The notes under the pieces are model-generated. The model was not told where the DNA came from. It worked only from the letters and a program-made list of their open reading frames with translations, and did no database searches. Positions 45,172 to 53,463 of a stretch of DNA of 64,000 bases are shown piece by piece; the first letter of the stretch is position 1, and each line of letters opens with the position of its first letter. A program made the position numbers and the translations under genes. The stretch is taken from contig NZ_JBGUAY010000002.1 of the NCBI RefSeq assembly GCF_041821025.1, forward strand, positions 186,001 through 250,000. Reading direction: 5' to 3'. Source of the stretch: Egicoccus sp. AB-alg6-2. Lineage in GTDB: Bacteria; Actinomycetota; Nitriliruptoria; Nitriliruptorales; Nitriliruptoraceae.

Positions 45172-45863
45172 CAGGCTGACCTGGCGAACTCGGCCAGCTG
45201 CGGTCGCAGCTGACGTCGCGCCCGCGCCATCCGCTGCTTGAGCGCGCTGTGGGTGAGTCCGTGATCGGCCGCTACCGGCGCCAGCGGGAGCCGGCACGCC
45301 GCCGCACGCAGCCCGGCGCTGGTGGGACGGTCGAGCTCGCTCAGCAGCTGCTCGAGCGCGGCGGTCAGTTCGGGGTGCGGCTCGATGTTGTTGGCCACCT
45401 CCACACGTGGCAGCCGTGCGGGATCGAAGGCCCGCTCGAGCTGGCGGCGAGCGAGTTCGCGCTCGACCAGGCGGCGCATGCGGTGGGTGATCTGCTGGGC
45501 GACCTGGCGTCGCAGCCAAGGCCCGCCCGATCCGGCATCGGCGCAGCGGGCCGCGGCCAGCAGAACCTCCAGGCTCGCGGCACCCCACTCGGCCGGGTCT
45601 TGTTCGAACAGCAGCCGGCCGCGCACCAGCAGCAGCGGACGGTGGGTGTCCGCCAGCCAGCCCAGCGCCACCGGGTCGCCGGCGAGTGCGGCGGTGAGCA
45701 GCCGGCGGTAGTGGTGGTGGCAGTCGGCGTCGGGGCGTTCGACACGTGCGTCGGTGAGCGCGACGCCGACGATGCGGCGGGACTGTTGGTCTTGCTCGTC
45801 AGGGTCGAGCGATCGCCAGCGTCGGGTGATCTGCCCGAACGGGTCTGCAGGGTGGCCATCCAT
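45171..45863 (-). CDS. sigma-factor-like regulator, first gene of the Tad operon
   Basis: Protein of 230 aa. The C-terminal ~60 residues (DRPTSAGLRAAACRLPLAPV, then ADHGLTHSALKQRMARARRQ) resemble a sigma region 4 helix-turn-helix. The central part (RRQVAQQITHRMRRLVEREL) resembles region 2-like helices. It could be an ECF-type or plasmid-type RNA polymerase regulator of the element. The ATG at 45863 follows AGGAGC. It leads an operon of about 16 genes in which most neighbours abut or overlap, so it is a good candidate for controlling the pilus or the 37-bp motif genes. Confidence 0.62.
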   Translation of the reverse strand: MDGHPADPFGQITRRWRSLDPDEQDQQSRRIVGVALTDARVERPDADCHHHYRRLLTAALAGDPVALGWLADTHRPLLLVRGRLLFEQDPAEWGAASLEVLLAAARCADAGSGGPWLRRQVAQQITHRMRRLVERELARRQLERAFDPARLPRVEVANNIEPHPELTAALEQLLSELDRPTSAGLRAAACRLPLAPVAADHGLTHSALKQRMARARRQLRPQLAEFARSA

Positions 45864-46344
45864 CGGGGCTCCTCTGATCGGGGAGCACCACGCTGAAAGT
45901 GGGCCGCTTCAACCCCGTGACAGCGGCGTGGCCGAAACCGATACAGCCGAACGAAGTTGGCGGCGTCCGTCGTGAAGCGGCGTGAAGCGGCCCGTAGACG
46001 CCCGTGTTGCCGCTTCAATCGCGTGACACCTAGCTCCACCGACCCGCGGCATCACGGCCACGGTCGGCGCCGATGCCGCCTCGCTGCGCCCGCCCGACGG
46101 ATGCTGACGACAACCTCGTTGGCGGCGGCCAGGTCGACCATGGACGTGGCGCGAGCGCGGGGCGACGGCGAGCGTCACTGAAGACGTGCCACCGGGATGT
46201 GCCGTCGCCTTCGTACCGGCGACCGGACGGAGGACGTGACCCAGCCGTCAACGTCTCGGCTCGCCCGACAGGCGGCCCCTTGCTCGTCGACGACCGTCTT
46301 GGTCGGCGTGCGGGTGGCTCCGTCAGCGCCCTCGCCGGCCGGTG
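45864..46344. other. control region upstream of the Tad operon
   Basis: A 481-bp stretch without a convincing gene. It contains four copies of a CCGCTTCA-type motif (listed separately). The rest shows no clear feature; longer open frames on the plus strand are low-complexity Arg/Ala-rich. Confidence 0.5.
45904..46028. repeat. CCGCTTCA / TGAAGCGG repeat cluster
   Basis: CCGCTTCAACCCCGTGACA at 45904-45922 and CCGCTTCAATCGCGTGACA at 46010-46028 are 19-bp direct repeats with two differences. Between them CGTGAAGCGG occurs twice in tandem (45971-45980 and 45981-45990), the inverse of the same core. Such mixed-orientation repeats upstream of the operon could be an operator array or iterons. Confidence 0.55.
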
Positions 46345-46707
46345 CTACTGCGCCGGCCGCAAGCGGTCACGTGCGTCCCAGAGCGAGTCGGTGAACTGGT
46401 CCCAGTCGCAGAGTGGATCGTGCTGCTGGCGGACGACGTCGAGCACCTCGTGGGCCCGCTGCAGGCGGCCCTCGGTCCGTTCGCGCTGGACCTCGGCGGG
46501 CAGGTCGGACCAGATGGTGTCGAGCCCCCAGGCGGCGTTCAGCGCCGCGACGAGTTCGCTGCGGAAGCCGGGCCAGTCCGCCGGGTCGTCGAGCTCTCGC
46601 GCGAGCGTGACGTAGTAGACGAACTGATCGCGCTCGACGAACGCCGCCGACCCGAACACCGCCGCATCGTCGTGGTCGAGCTCAATCCAATCGGACGCCT
46701 CAGCCAT
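46345..46707 (-). CDS. small acidic hypothetical protein
   Basis: Protein of 120 aa, Asp/Glu/Trp-rich (DWIELDHDDAAVFGSAAFVE, then DWPGFRSELVAALNAAWGLD), with a helical C-terminus. Family not recognised. The ATG at 46707 has GAGAGGTG upstream. It is divergent from the relaxase, and the shared 256-bp gap holds motif copy B and a candidate oriT hairpin. It could be a relaxosome accessory or an antirestriction-like acidic protein; nothing in the sequence decides this. Confidence 0.55.
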   Translation of the reverse strand: MAEASDWIELDHDDAAVFGSAAFVERDQFVYYVTLARELDDPADWPGFRSELVAALNAAWGLDTIWSDLPAEVQRERTEGRLQRAHEVLDVVRQQHDPLCDWDQFTDSLWDARDRLRPAQ

Positions 46708-46779
46708 CGCACCTCTCCGAACCGATCGCTGTCAACCATGGCAGCGATGTCTGGTCACTGCAGCTCGAGATACCGATCA

Positions 46780-46811
46780 GCTGTGGAAGACCAGCCACCT
46801 CCTCCCACAGC
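46780..46811. other. candidate oriT hairpin region
   Basis: GCTGTGG (46780-46786) and CCACAGC (46805-46811) form a perfect 7-bp inverted repeat with an 18-nt loop, directly upstream of the MobF relaxase, where oriT usually lies. CAGCGATG is also repeated at 46743 and 46809. No nic site can be recognised by eye. Confidence 0.35.
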
Positions 46812-46854
46812 GATGCACAAGGAGCGCTCACCCATGACCGCCTACCGCATCCAT

Positions 46855-46891
46855 GTCACTTTCCGACCTCCTCGAAGACAACTCCCTTCAC
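46855..46891 (+). promoter_or_regulatory. 37-bp motif copy B, upstream of the relaxase
   Basis: GTCAC (46855-46859), 13 nt, then CGAAGACAACTCCCTTCAC to 46891. Same length and spacing as the other copies, and it points toward the relaxase start 73 bp away. The palindromic centre seen in copies A and C/D is not conserved here. Confidence 0.7.
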
Positions 46892-46963
46892 GAACCGAAA
46901 CGGAGACACACCAATGCATCACCAGATCCAGCTGGGCGGCCGGGGCGGCCGGGCGGGTGTGTG

Positions 46964-49900
46964 ATGTTGAGCGTGAAGAAGATCCTGGCGGGCCGCGGGG
47001 CGGTCCACTATTACCTGGACCAGACCCGCCGCGGCCTTGCCGACTACTACCTGCCCGAACCCGACGGCGACGGTGCGGTGGGGGAGCGGCTGGCCGCGCC
47101 AGGCTCGGCGTGGTGGGGAGGCGGCGCCCAGGCGTTGGAGCTGGATGGGCCGGTGGAGCGGGCCCAGTTCGTGCCGCTGTACGCCAAGGGCGTCCGACCT
47201 GAAGGCGGCTATCTCGGCCGCAAGTTCCGCACCCAAGAAGACGCCGCCCAGACTCGCGCCGACCGGCTTGCTGCGACCGAGCAGACTCCCGATCCGTTCG
47301 AGCGGTGGCAGGCCCGCCAGCAGCTGGCACGGTCGGGACCTCAGGCGTCAGTGGCAGCGTGGGACGCGACATTCTCGCCGGTCAAGTCGGTGTCGTTGCT
47401 GTGGGCCGCAGGCGACCGCAACATCCAGCAGCAGACCTGGGCCGCACATCTCGCGGCGGTCGACGCCGGGCTCGGCTACCTGCAACAGCATGCGGCGTTC
47501 GTGCGTGCCGGCCGCAACGGCATCCGCGTGCTCGACACCGACGGGCTGGTCGTCGCCCGCATGAACGAGTGGACCTCCCGCGACGGGGACATGCAGCTGC
47601 ACACCCACTGTCTGATCCTCAACCGCGCCCGCACCACCGAAGACGGCCGGTGGCGGGCGCTCGACGGTCGGGCGTTGCTGGCGGCGAAGGTCGGTGCGGC
47701 GGCGATCTATCACCGGGTGCTCGAAGCTGAGCTGAGCCGCCGGCTCGACGTCGCGTGGCGTGACCGGCCAGATGGGCTACGCGAGCTCGACGGCGTCTCG
47801 GACGAGCTCATCGAGGCGTTCTCCACCCGACGGCGGGCCATCACCACCGAGGTCGACCGGCTCGCAACTGCCTACCAGGACCGCTACGGCACCCCACCAC
47901 CCGCGGCCGTGCGCCACCGCATGGCCCAAGACGCCACGCTCGCGACCCGCCGTTCCAAGCGCGATCCGACACCCGACGAAGCGCTCGACGCATGGGAGGC
48001 CACCGCCCGCCGACACGGCACCGACCTGGCCGCCCTGCCGCACCAGGTCGTCGGCCGCAGCGCACCGGGCGCCCACCACCAGTCGACGCGTGACGAACTG
48101 GGGCTCCTGCTCGAACGGCTCGCCGACACCGACCGCGCCAGCTTCACCCGCCACGACCTGCTCCGCGTTGCCCTCGACGTCGTGGAGGTCGGCACACAGC
48201 CCACCGCCGAACTCCGCGAGCACGCCGATCGCCTCGTAAACCGGCTGCTGGCCAGCGAGCTGGTCGTGGCGGTGCACGCCGACGATCCGCTCGAGGTCGG
48301 TGACAACTTCCGACGGGCGGATGGCAGCTCGGTGTTCACCCGTCACGCCCGCCAACGGTGGGCGTTGGCCACCACGCTCGACCGCGAGGCATGGCTGCTA
48401 AAGGTCGCCGGAGAACCTTGCCCCCTGAGCGTCGACGAGGGCACGGTCACCGACGCGGTGCGGCGGCACCGTCTCGGCGGCGACCAGGCCAGCGCGGTCC
48501 GTGAACTGCTCGAAGCGGAGCAGCGGATCGGGCTGCTGGTCGGTCCGGCCGGCGCTGGCAAGACCCGCACGTTGCGTGCCGTGGTCGACGCCTGGCAGGC
48601 AAGTGGCGGCAACGTGGTCGGGCTGAGCGTGTCGCAAGCCGCCGCTGAGGTGCTCGCCACCGAAGCGCAGGTCCGGGCGGAGAACACCGCGAAGTGGCTC
48701 TACGAGACACGCCGTGGACACTGGCAGACCCCCGCCCGTCCGCTGCTGTTGATCGACGAAGCGTCCATGATCTCCACCAACGACCTCGTGGCGCTCGTCG
48801 CCCAGACCCGGCAAGCCGGCGGAAAGGTCCTGCTCGTCGGCGACCCCGCCCAGCTGTCCGCCATCCGCATCGGCGGCGCGTTCGACCTGCTCGCCGAACG
48901 GCACGGTGCCGCACGGTTGCGCGAGATCCGCCGGTTCACCAACGCCTGGGAAGCCGAGGCGAGCCTGCTGCTGCGAAACCGTGACCCGCAAGCGATCGAC
49001 GCCTACGCGATGCGCGGCCGGATCCACGGCGGCCGTCTCGACGAGATCGAGACCGCGCTGTTCGACGCGTGGAAGGCAGACGCGCTCGGCACCGACGAGC
49101 ACGGGCAACGCGAGTCGGTGCTGATGATCGTGGCCACCAACGAACAGGCCGCCATGCTCGGCGAACGCGCCCGCCGCGCACTCATCGCCGCCGGTCACGT
49201 CGCCGACGGGCCGACCGTGACGTTGGCCGACAACCTGGCATCGGTCGGCGACCATCTTGTCACACGTCGAAACGACCGCCGGCTCACCTCCACTGACGGT
49301 GGTTGGGTCGTCAACGGCCAGACCTGGACCATCACCCACATCTATGCCCACGGTGACGCCGACGTGATCCGTCACAGCGACCGCGCCAGGCTGCGGCTGC
49401 CCGCTGACTATCTCGCCGTCCACGCCCACCTCGCCTACGCCACCACCGCGCATCGTGCTCAAGGCATGACCGTCGACCGGGCCCACGCCGCCGTCGATGC
49501 CGAGACCACCCACCAGCAGCTGTATGTGGCTGCCACCCGCGGTCGGCACAGCAACGAACTGTGGGTCGCGCTCGACTCCGACCGCGACCTCGTCGCCGAC
49601 GACACTCACCTGCCCGACCCGCATCAGCTGCTCGCCCGCATGCTGGCGCGGCGCGATCCTGATCGGCTCTCTGCCCATCAGCTCGCCGACGACAGCCAGC
49701 GCGAGATGCACTCCCTTGCACGGCTTGGCGCCATCTTCGAAGACGCCGCACGGCGCATGACCGGCAGCTGGCTCGCCGCCCGGCTCGCCGACCGCGGGCT
49801 CGACCGCGCCGTCGATGAAGCCGAATGGGGCAGCCTGCTTGACCGTGTCCGCCACCTCGCTCTTCAAGGCCACGACCTCGACCAACTCTTCGACCAGGCG

Positions 49901-50656
49901 ATCGCGATGCGTCCCCTCGACCAGGCCCACTCCGTCGCTGGGGTGCTCCACTGGCGGCTCGGACAACTCGCCGAGCAGACCCCGCCGACGCGTCGACCGG
50001 GCCCGCTGCGCTCGCTGCCCACCGTCGACCCCGCAGACGAACATGCCGCACTTGCGCGGACGGCAGGGGAGCTCATCCGTCACCGCTGGCAGCACATCCG
50101 TGCCCAGCTCGCCGACACCGACCAGCTGCCGGCCTTCGCCCGCACCCTCGGCCCTCGGCCCGCCGATCCGGCCGAGCGCCGCTCGTGGCTCAACGCCGCC
50201 ACGACCATCGTCGCCTACCGCGAGCGCTACGACCTACCCGGCCACGTCGAGCTGCTCGGCCAGCGTCCCGGAGCACTGCGCCCCGACGCCCAAGCGGCCT
50301 ACGACCACGCCCTCCACCAGCTCGACCTTCACCTCGTCCGCCCCTACCCCCGTCTCGATCCCACCGAACGCGACGTGCTCCGCCAGCAGCTCGACAGCGC
50401 CATCGACAACGTTCCCTTCAACCCTCAACAGTTGCAGGACGAACACTGCGCCGCAGCCGACAGCCGCCGTGCCTGGACCGCTGCCAGCGTGCCCGACCGT
50501 CCGCAGCGAAGAGCTGACTACGAGCAACATCTCGCTGCTGTCGACGCACTCGAAGCGGCCGCATCCGCCCACCAGCAGGCCCGACAGCAACGCGCCGACC
50601 GTGACGACCAGCGACGACGGTTCGGCATCGGCATCCGCCGTGCACAACGGAGCTGA
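46964..50656 (+). CDS. MobF (TrwC-type) conjugative relaxase-helicase
   Basis: Protein of 1230 aa. The N-terminal TrwC relaxase domain has Tyr-rich HYYLDQ and ADYYLPE, the FSPVKSVSLLWA segment, and the metal-binding LHTHCLILNRA near 211-221. The central RecD-like SF1 helicase has Walker A GPAGAGKTRTL near 527-537, LLLIDEASMIS, VGDPAQLSAI and the C-terminal AYATTAHRAQGMTV box. The last ~300 residues are helical. It nicks oriT and unwinds the transferred strand. The ATG at 46964 begins MLSVKKILAG, the family start; the frame is open back to 46853 through motif copy B. Confidence 0.9.
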   Translation: MLSVKKILAGRGAVHYYLDQTRRGLADYYLPEPDGDGAVGERLAAPGSAWWGGGAQALELDGPVERAQFVPLYAKGVRPEGGYLGRKFRTQEDAAQTRADRLAATEQTPDPFERWQARQQLARSGPQASVAAWDATFSPVKSVSLLWAAGDRNIQQQTWAAHLAAVDAGLGYLQQHAAFVRAGRNGIRVLDTDGLVVARMNEWTSRDGDMQLHTHCLILNRARTTEDGRWRALDGRALLAAKVGAAAIYHRVLEAELSRRLDVAWRDRPDGLRELDGVSDELIEAFSTRRRAITTEVDRLATAYQDRYGTPPPAAVRHRMAQDATLATRRSKRDPTPDEALDAWEATARRHGTDLAALPHQVVGRSAPGAHHQSTRDELGLLLERLADTDRASFTRHDLLRVALDVVEVGTQPTAELREHADRLVNRLLASELVVAVHADDPLEVGDNFRRADGSSVFTRHARQRWALATTLDREAWLLKVAGEPCPLSVDEGTVTDAVRRHRLGGDQASAVRELLEAEQRIGLLVGPAGAGKTRTLRAVVDAWQASGGNVVGLSVSQAAAEVLATEAQVRAENTAKWLYETRRGHWQTPARPLLLIDEASMISTNDLVALVAQTRQAGGKVLLVGDPAQLSAIRIGGAFDLLAERHGAARLREIRRFTNAWEAEASLLLRNRDPQAIDAYAMRGRIHGGRLDEIETALFDAWKADALGTDEHGQRESVLMIVATNEQAAMLGERARRALIAAGHVADGPTVTLADNLASVGDHLVTRRNDRRLTSTDGGWVVNGQTWTITHIYAHGDADVIRHSDRARLRLPADYLAVHAHLAYATTAHRAQGMTVDRAHAAVDAETTHQQLYVAATRGRHSNELWVALDSDRDLVADDTHLPDPHQLLARMLARRDPDRLSAHQLADDSQREMHSLARLGAIFEDAARRMTGSWLAARLADRGLDRAVDEAEWGSLLDRVRHLALQGHDLDQLFDQAIAMRPLDQAHSVAGVLHWRLGQLAEQTPPTRRPGPLRSLPTVDPADEHAALARTAGELIRHRWQHIRAQLADTDQLPAFARTLGPRPADPAERRSWLNAATTIVAYRERYDLPGHVELLGQRPGALRPDAQAAYDHALHQLDLHLVRPYPRLDPTERDVLRQQLDSAIDNVPFNPQQLQDEHCAAADSRRAWTAASVPDRPQRRADYEQHLAAVDALEAAASAHQQARQQRADRDDQRRRFGIGIRRAQRS

Positions 50657-50777
50657 CAACCATCACAGATGGGCTCGCAATGGGCGTCTCGGCGCGGCGC
50701 CGCGGTAGGCGGATTGCCTAGGCTCCAAGTGATCCCCGTCGGCGGGGAGTATGTCGGTCGCGATCACGGAGGTGGAC

Positions 50778-51044
50778 ATGCCTGCCGGACGGCGCCCATG
50801 CGAGGTCGACGGCTGCGACCGCCCCCGCACCTCCCGTGGCTGGTGCTCGGCGCACTACGCACGCTGGCGAACCACTGGGGACGTGCAAGCGGACGTGCCC
50901 GTAAAGCAGTTTCGGATCGATCGGCGCTGCAGCATCGATGGCTGTGACCGCCCCGTACGGCTACGAGCAATGTGCTCGCTGCACTACACGCGCTGGCGCA
51001 CCGGTCGGCCGCTCACCGCGCCGCCCGGCCCCAACGCAAAGTGA
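50778..51044 (+). CDS. small protein with two CCCH zinc-finger-like repeats
   Basis: Protein of 88 aa made of two near-identical repeats, each C-x4-C-x9-C-x2-H: CEVDGCDRPRTSRGWCSAHY and CSIDGCDRPVRLRAMCSLHY, each followed by an RW-rich linker (ARWRT, TRWRT). These fit zinc-binding fingers seen beside HNH-type or DNA-binding proteins; no nuclease core is present. The ATG at 50778 has GGAGG 5 nt upstream; ATG 50751 is an alternative. It lies after the relaxase and may bind nucleic acid. Confidence 0.62.
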   Translation: MPAGRRPCEVDGCDRPRTSRGWCSAHYARWRTTGDVQADVPVKQFRIDRRCSIDGCDRPVRLRAMCSLHYTRWRTGRPLTAPPGPNAK

Positions 51045-51075
51045 CGATGGGGCCGGCCCGATGCCGGCCCCATCG
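51045..51075. terminator. bidirectional terminator
   Basis: A perfect 13-bp stem (CGATGGGGCCGGC and its complement) with a 5-nt loop directly follows the CCCH-repeat gene stop and lies 8 bp from the end of the convergent MBL-SLH gene. Confidence 0.75.
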
Positions 51076-51082
51076 TCGAGGG

Positions 51083-52834
51083 TCAACTCTCGCAGCCCAC
51101 GCCGTCGCCGTCACGGTCCAGACGCGAGTGGTAGCCCGGGTCGCCCCGGTAGACCGGTGCTGCGCCGGCGTCGCGGGCTTCAGTGCAGTTCGCGAACGTG
51201 CCGTCAGGCATCGACCCCGGCCCGGACGGATCCGGCTCCGGTTCGGGCTCAGGTTCCGGTTCGGGCTCCGGTTGCGTGGGCATCGGCTGCGGTTCCGCCG
51301 GCGGGTAGTCCGCGTGACCCTCATCGACGAGCAGCGCCATGAACCGCGACAGGAAGGTCGCCATCTGCGCTCGCGTCACCGCGCCGGCCGGGTTGTAACC
51401 GGCGCCGGTTCCGCCGGTCAGCCCCGCGGCCGCCACGGCGTTGATGCTGGCCTCGTGCGTGTCACCGTTGTCGTCGGCGAAGTAATCCGCACCGGAGGGC
51501 AGCGGCTCGCCGGTGCGTGCTTCCCAGGCGCGTGCGAGGAACGTGGCCATCTGTGCGCGGTTGACGGTGCCGGCGGGGTTGTACCGGCCGCCGCCGACGC
51601 CCCCGATCACCTCGAGGTCGGCGAGTTGATTGATGCGCAGTTCGTGGGCGTTGCCGTTGTCGTCGTCGAACGCATTTGGCGGTGACGGCGGCAGAGTGGC
51701 GCCGGTCAGGTCGATCGCGCGTGCGACGAACGATGCCATCTGATCGCGGGTCACCGTGCCTGCCGGGGCGTAGGTCCCGTCACGGTTGCCGGCCGTGACC
51801 CCCCACCAACCGATGCATTCGATCGACCGCTCGTGCGTGATGCCGTCGATGTCGGGGAACCGGCCGGTCGTGGTGTCCTCACATGCCGGCTCGATCGACT
51901 GTGCATCGGGCGTCGCCACCGGCTCGGAGTCGGTCGAGGCGTAGGTGCGGCCGGTGTCGCCGGCGACAGTGAAGCTGCCATCCGTTTGGGCGGTCAGGAG
52001 GATGTCGCCGTCAGCGACGGACCCGTCGGCGTTGCCGGTACGGAACACGGTCGCGCCCGCGGTCTGCCAGTCATAGGTGACGTTCGCCGACGGGTGGCCA
52101 TAGCTGTTGGCACCGACGGTGAAGATCGCGACCTGCGGATCCAAGGTGGCGATGTAGGTCGGTGAACTCGACGTGTCCGAGCCGTGGTGGGAGACCTTGA
52201 CGGCTTCGACCTGACCGATGTCGTCGGCGGCCGCGGTCTCGACGTCGCCGTGCGCGTCGCCGCAGGAAGCGAGGTCGAACTGGCCGTACGAGATCGACAG
52301 GCAGACGGACCGGTCGTTCTCGTCCGACACGGCCACCTCGTCGGCTGCGGTTCCGTCGGTGCCTGCAGACACGACGTCGAACGTGACGGCGCCGCACAGG
52401 TCGAACTCGTCGCCAATGTCGACCGGCTGACGCAGACCGGACGTCGTGACCCACGCGTGGTAGTCGGCGTAGGCCTGCGAGCCGGCCGCGGTGGCGTCAC
52501 CGCCACGGTCATAGACGACGTCGAGGTTTACGCCGGCGGCGGTGCCGATGTCCTCGACCGCTCCGAAGTGGTCGACGTGGTAGTGGGACACCGCGATCCA
52601 CATGAGATCGTCACGGGCCTCCCACTCGTCGAGCAGTGCGAGGACCTCGTCGTCGGCGCCGCGGTTGGCGTCGACCAGGCCGACCTCGCCACAGGGGCCC
52701 CGGTACACCGCGGTGTCGCCGTTGCCAGTGTCGAGGTAGACGACTTCAAGGTGGTTGGTGGCGACCGCTGTGGTCGTCGGTACGAGTGCCGCGAGCATCG
52801 CGGTGATGAGCATGACGGAAAAACGGCGTCGCAA
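51083..52834 (-). CDS. secreted MBL-fold / SLH / excalibur protein
   Basis: Protein of 583 aa. A signal peptide (VMLITAMLAALVPTTTAVA) is followed by a metallo-beta-lactamase fold like the ComEC C-terminal domain, with SHYHVDHFG (HxHxDH) near 83-91 and VSHHGSDTSSSPTY as the later metal ligand. Three SLH repeats follow (about 325-505, each with AP/NPAGTVTRAQMATFLAR-like segments) that would anchor it to the cell wall. Then come a (EP)n linker and a C-terminal excalibur domain with a DRDGDGVGCES calcium loop. It may be a surface nuclease or phosphodiesterase acting on DNA or nucleotides; the combination is unusual. Confidence 0.82.
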   Translation of the reverse strand: MRRRFSVMLITAMLAALVPTTTAVATNHLEVVYLDTGNGDTAVYRGPCGEVGLVDANRGADDEVLALLDEWEARDDLMWIAVSHYHVDHFGAVEDIGTAAGVNLDVVYDRGGDATAAGSQAYADYHAWVTTSGLRQPVDIGDEFDLCGAVTFDVVSAGTDGTAADEVAVSDENDRSVCLSISYGQFDLASCGDAHGDVETAAADDIGQVEAVKVSHHGSDTSSSPTYIATLDPQVAIFTVGANSYGHPSANVTYDWQTAGATVFRTGNADGSVADGDILLTAQTDGSFTVAGDTGRTYASTDSEPVATPDAQSIEPACEDTTTGRFPDIDGITHERSIECIGWWGVTAGNRDGTYAPAGTVTRDQMASFVARAIDLTGATLPPSPPNAFDDDNGNAHELRINQLADLEVIGGVGGGRYNPAGTVNRAQMATFLARAWEARTGEPLPSGADYFADDNGDTHEASINAVAAAGLTGGTGAGYNPAGAVTRAQMATFLSRFMALLVDEGHADYPPAEPQPMPTQPEPEPEPEPEPEPDPSGPGSMPDGTFANCTEARDAGAAPVYRGDPGYHSRLDRDGDGVGCES

Positions 52835-53463
52835 GAGTGCCCCTTATCCCCGGTAGTGAGTGTGCCCGAGACAATAGATCAGTGGGCGACACGCGGCTCC
52901 CCCAGCGCAGAGTCCCGATCCCTGTGTCGGCCCCGGTCGCCGAACCCTGCCACGTCAGAAGTGGTGGCGATACTCGGGGCCGTCCTCGACGAACACAACA
53001 CGGGCATGGGAGTGGCAGGCAAGCGGTCCCCGATGACCTCTGGGTGCGCTGGCCAACGGTCGTAACGCCGCAGCAGGCGAATTGGCTGCCTGCCCACAGC
53101 CACGTGTAGGCAAGAGGCTTACGAGATCCCTCGTCTTCGGCTAGGCACGGTTCGGCATGCAGGTACTTGTCGCCGGTTGCCGATCGAACCGGTCTGCGGG
53201 CATCGAGCGAGATCCCTACCGACAGCGGTCCTGCGACTGCGACTTCTTGACGAACGCGCTCCTGTGGTGGCACTCGCCCGGCTGGCGTTCCAGCCCGCTG
53301 CATCCCACGTCCACGGACCTGCTCGATCCACGGATGTACCTTCCCGGCGATGCCCGGGGCTGGTGATGGCCAACTCCGCGGGAGCGCCTGGTGCCGAGGT
53401 GAGGGGCTACAACACAATAGCGCCATGCGCAAACAGCGCATTTGCCGCCCGGCAGCTGCTACG
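52835..53463. other. gap without recognised gene
   Basis: A 629-bp stretch between two minus-strand genes. Open frames on either strand are Arg/Ser/Pro-rich and lack ribosome sites. It may hold the promoter of the MBL-SLH gene at its left end. Base composition falls toward the right, where the orphan cargo gene begins. Confidence 0.4.

Noticed and set aside
45904-46028. CRISPR-like array
   Set aside because: Repeats differ in orientation and spacing and there are only two full copies; no cas genes.
46853-46963. Upstream extension of the relaxase frame starting ATGTCACTT
   Set aside because: There is no ribosome site, the extension is motif copy B itself, and relaxase homologues start at MLSVKK. 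Kept only as an alternative leader explanation.
46834-47202. Open frame beginning MTAYRIHVTF with AAGGAG upstream
   Set aside because: It runs through motif copy B and then far into the relaxase in another frame with low-complexity sequence; the ribosome site is notable but the product looks non-coding.
52184-53065. 293-codon plus-strand frame opposite the MBL-SLH gene
   Set aside because: Antisense shadow of a gene with clear domains; Val/Gly/Asp-rich without motifs.
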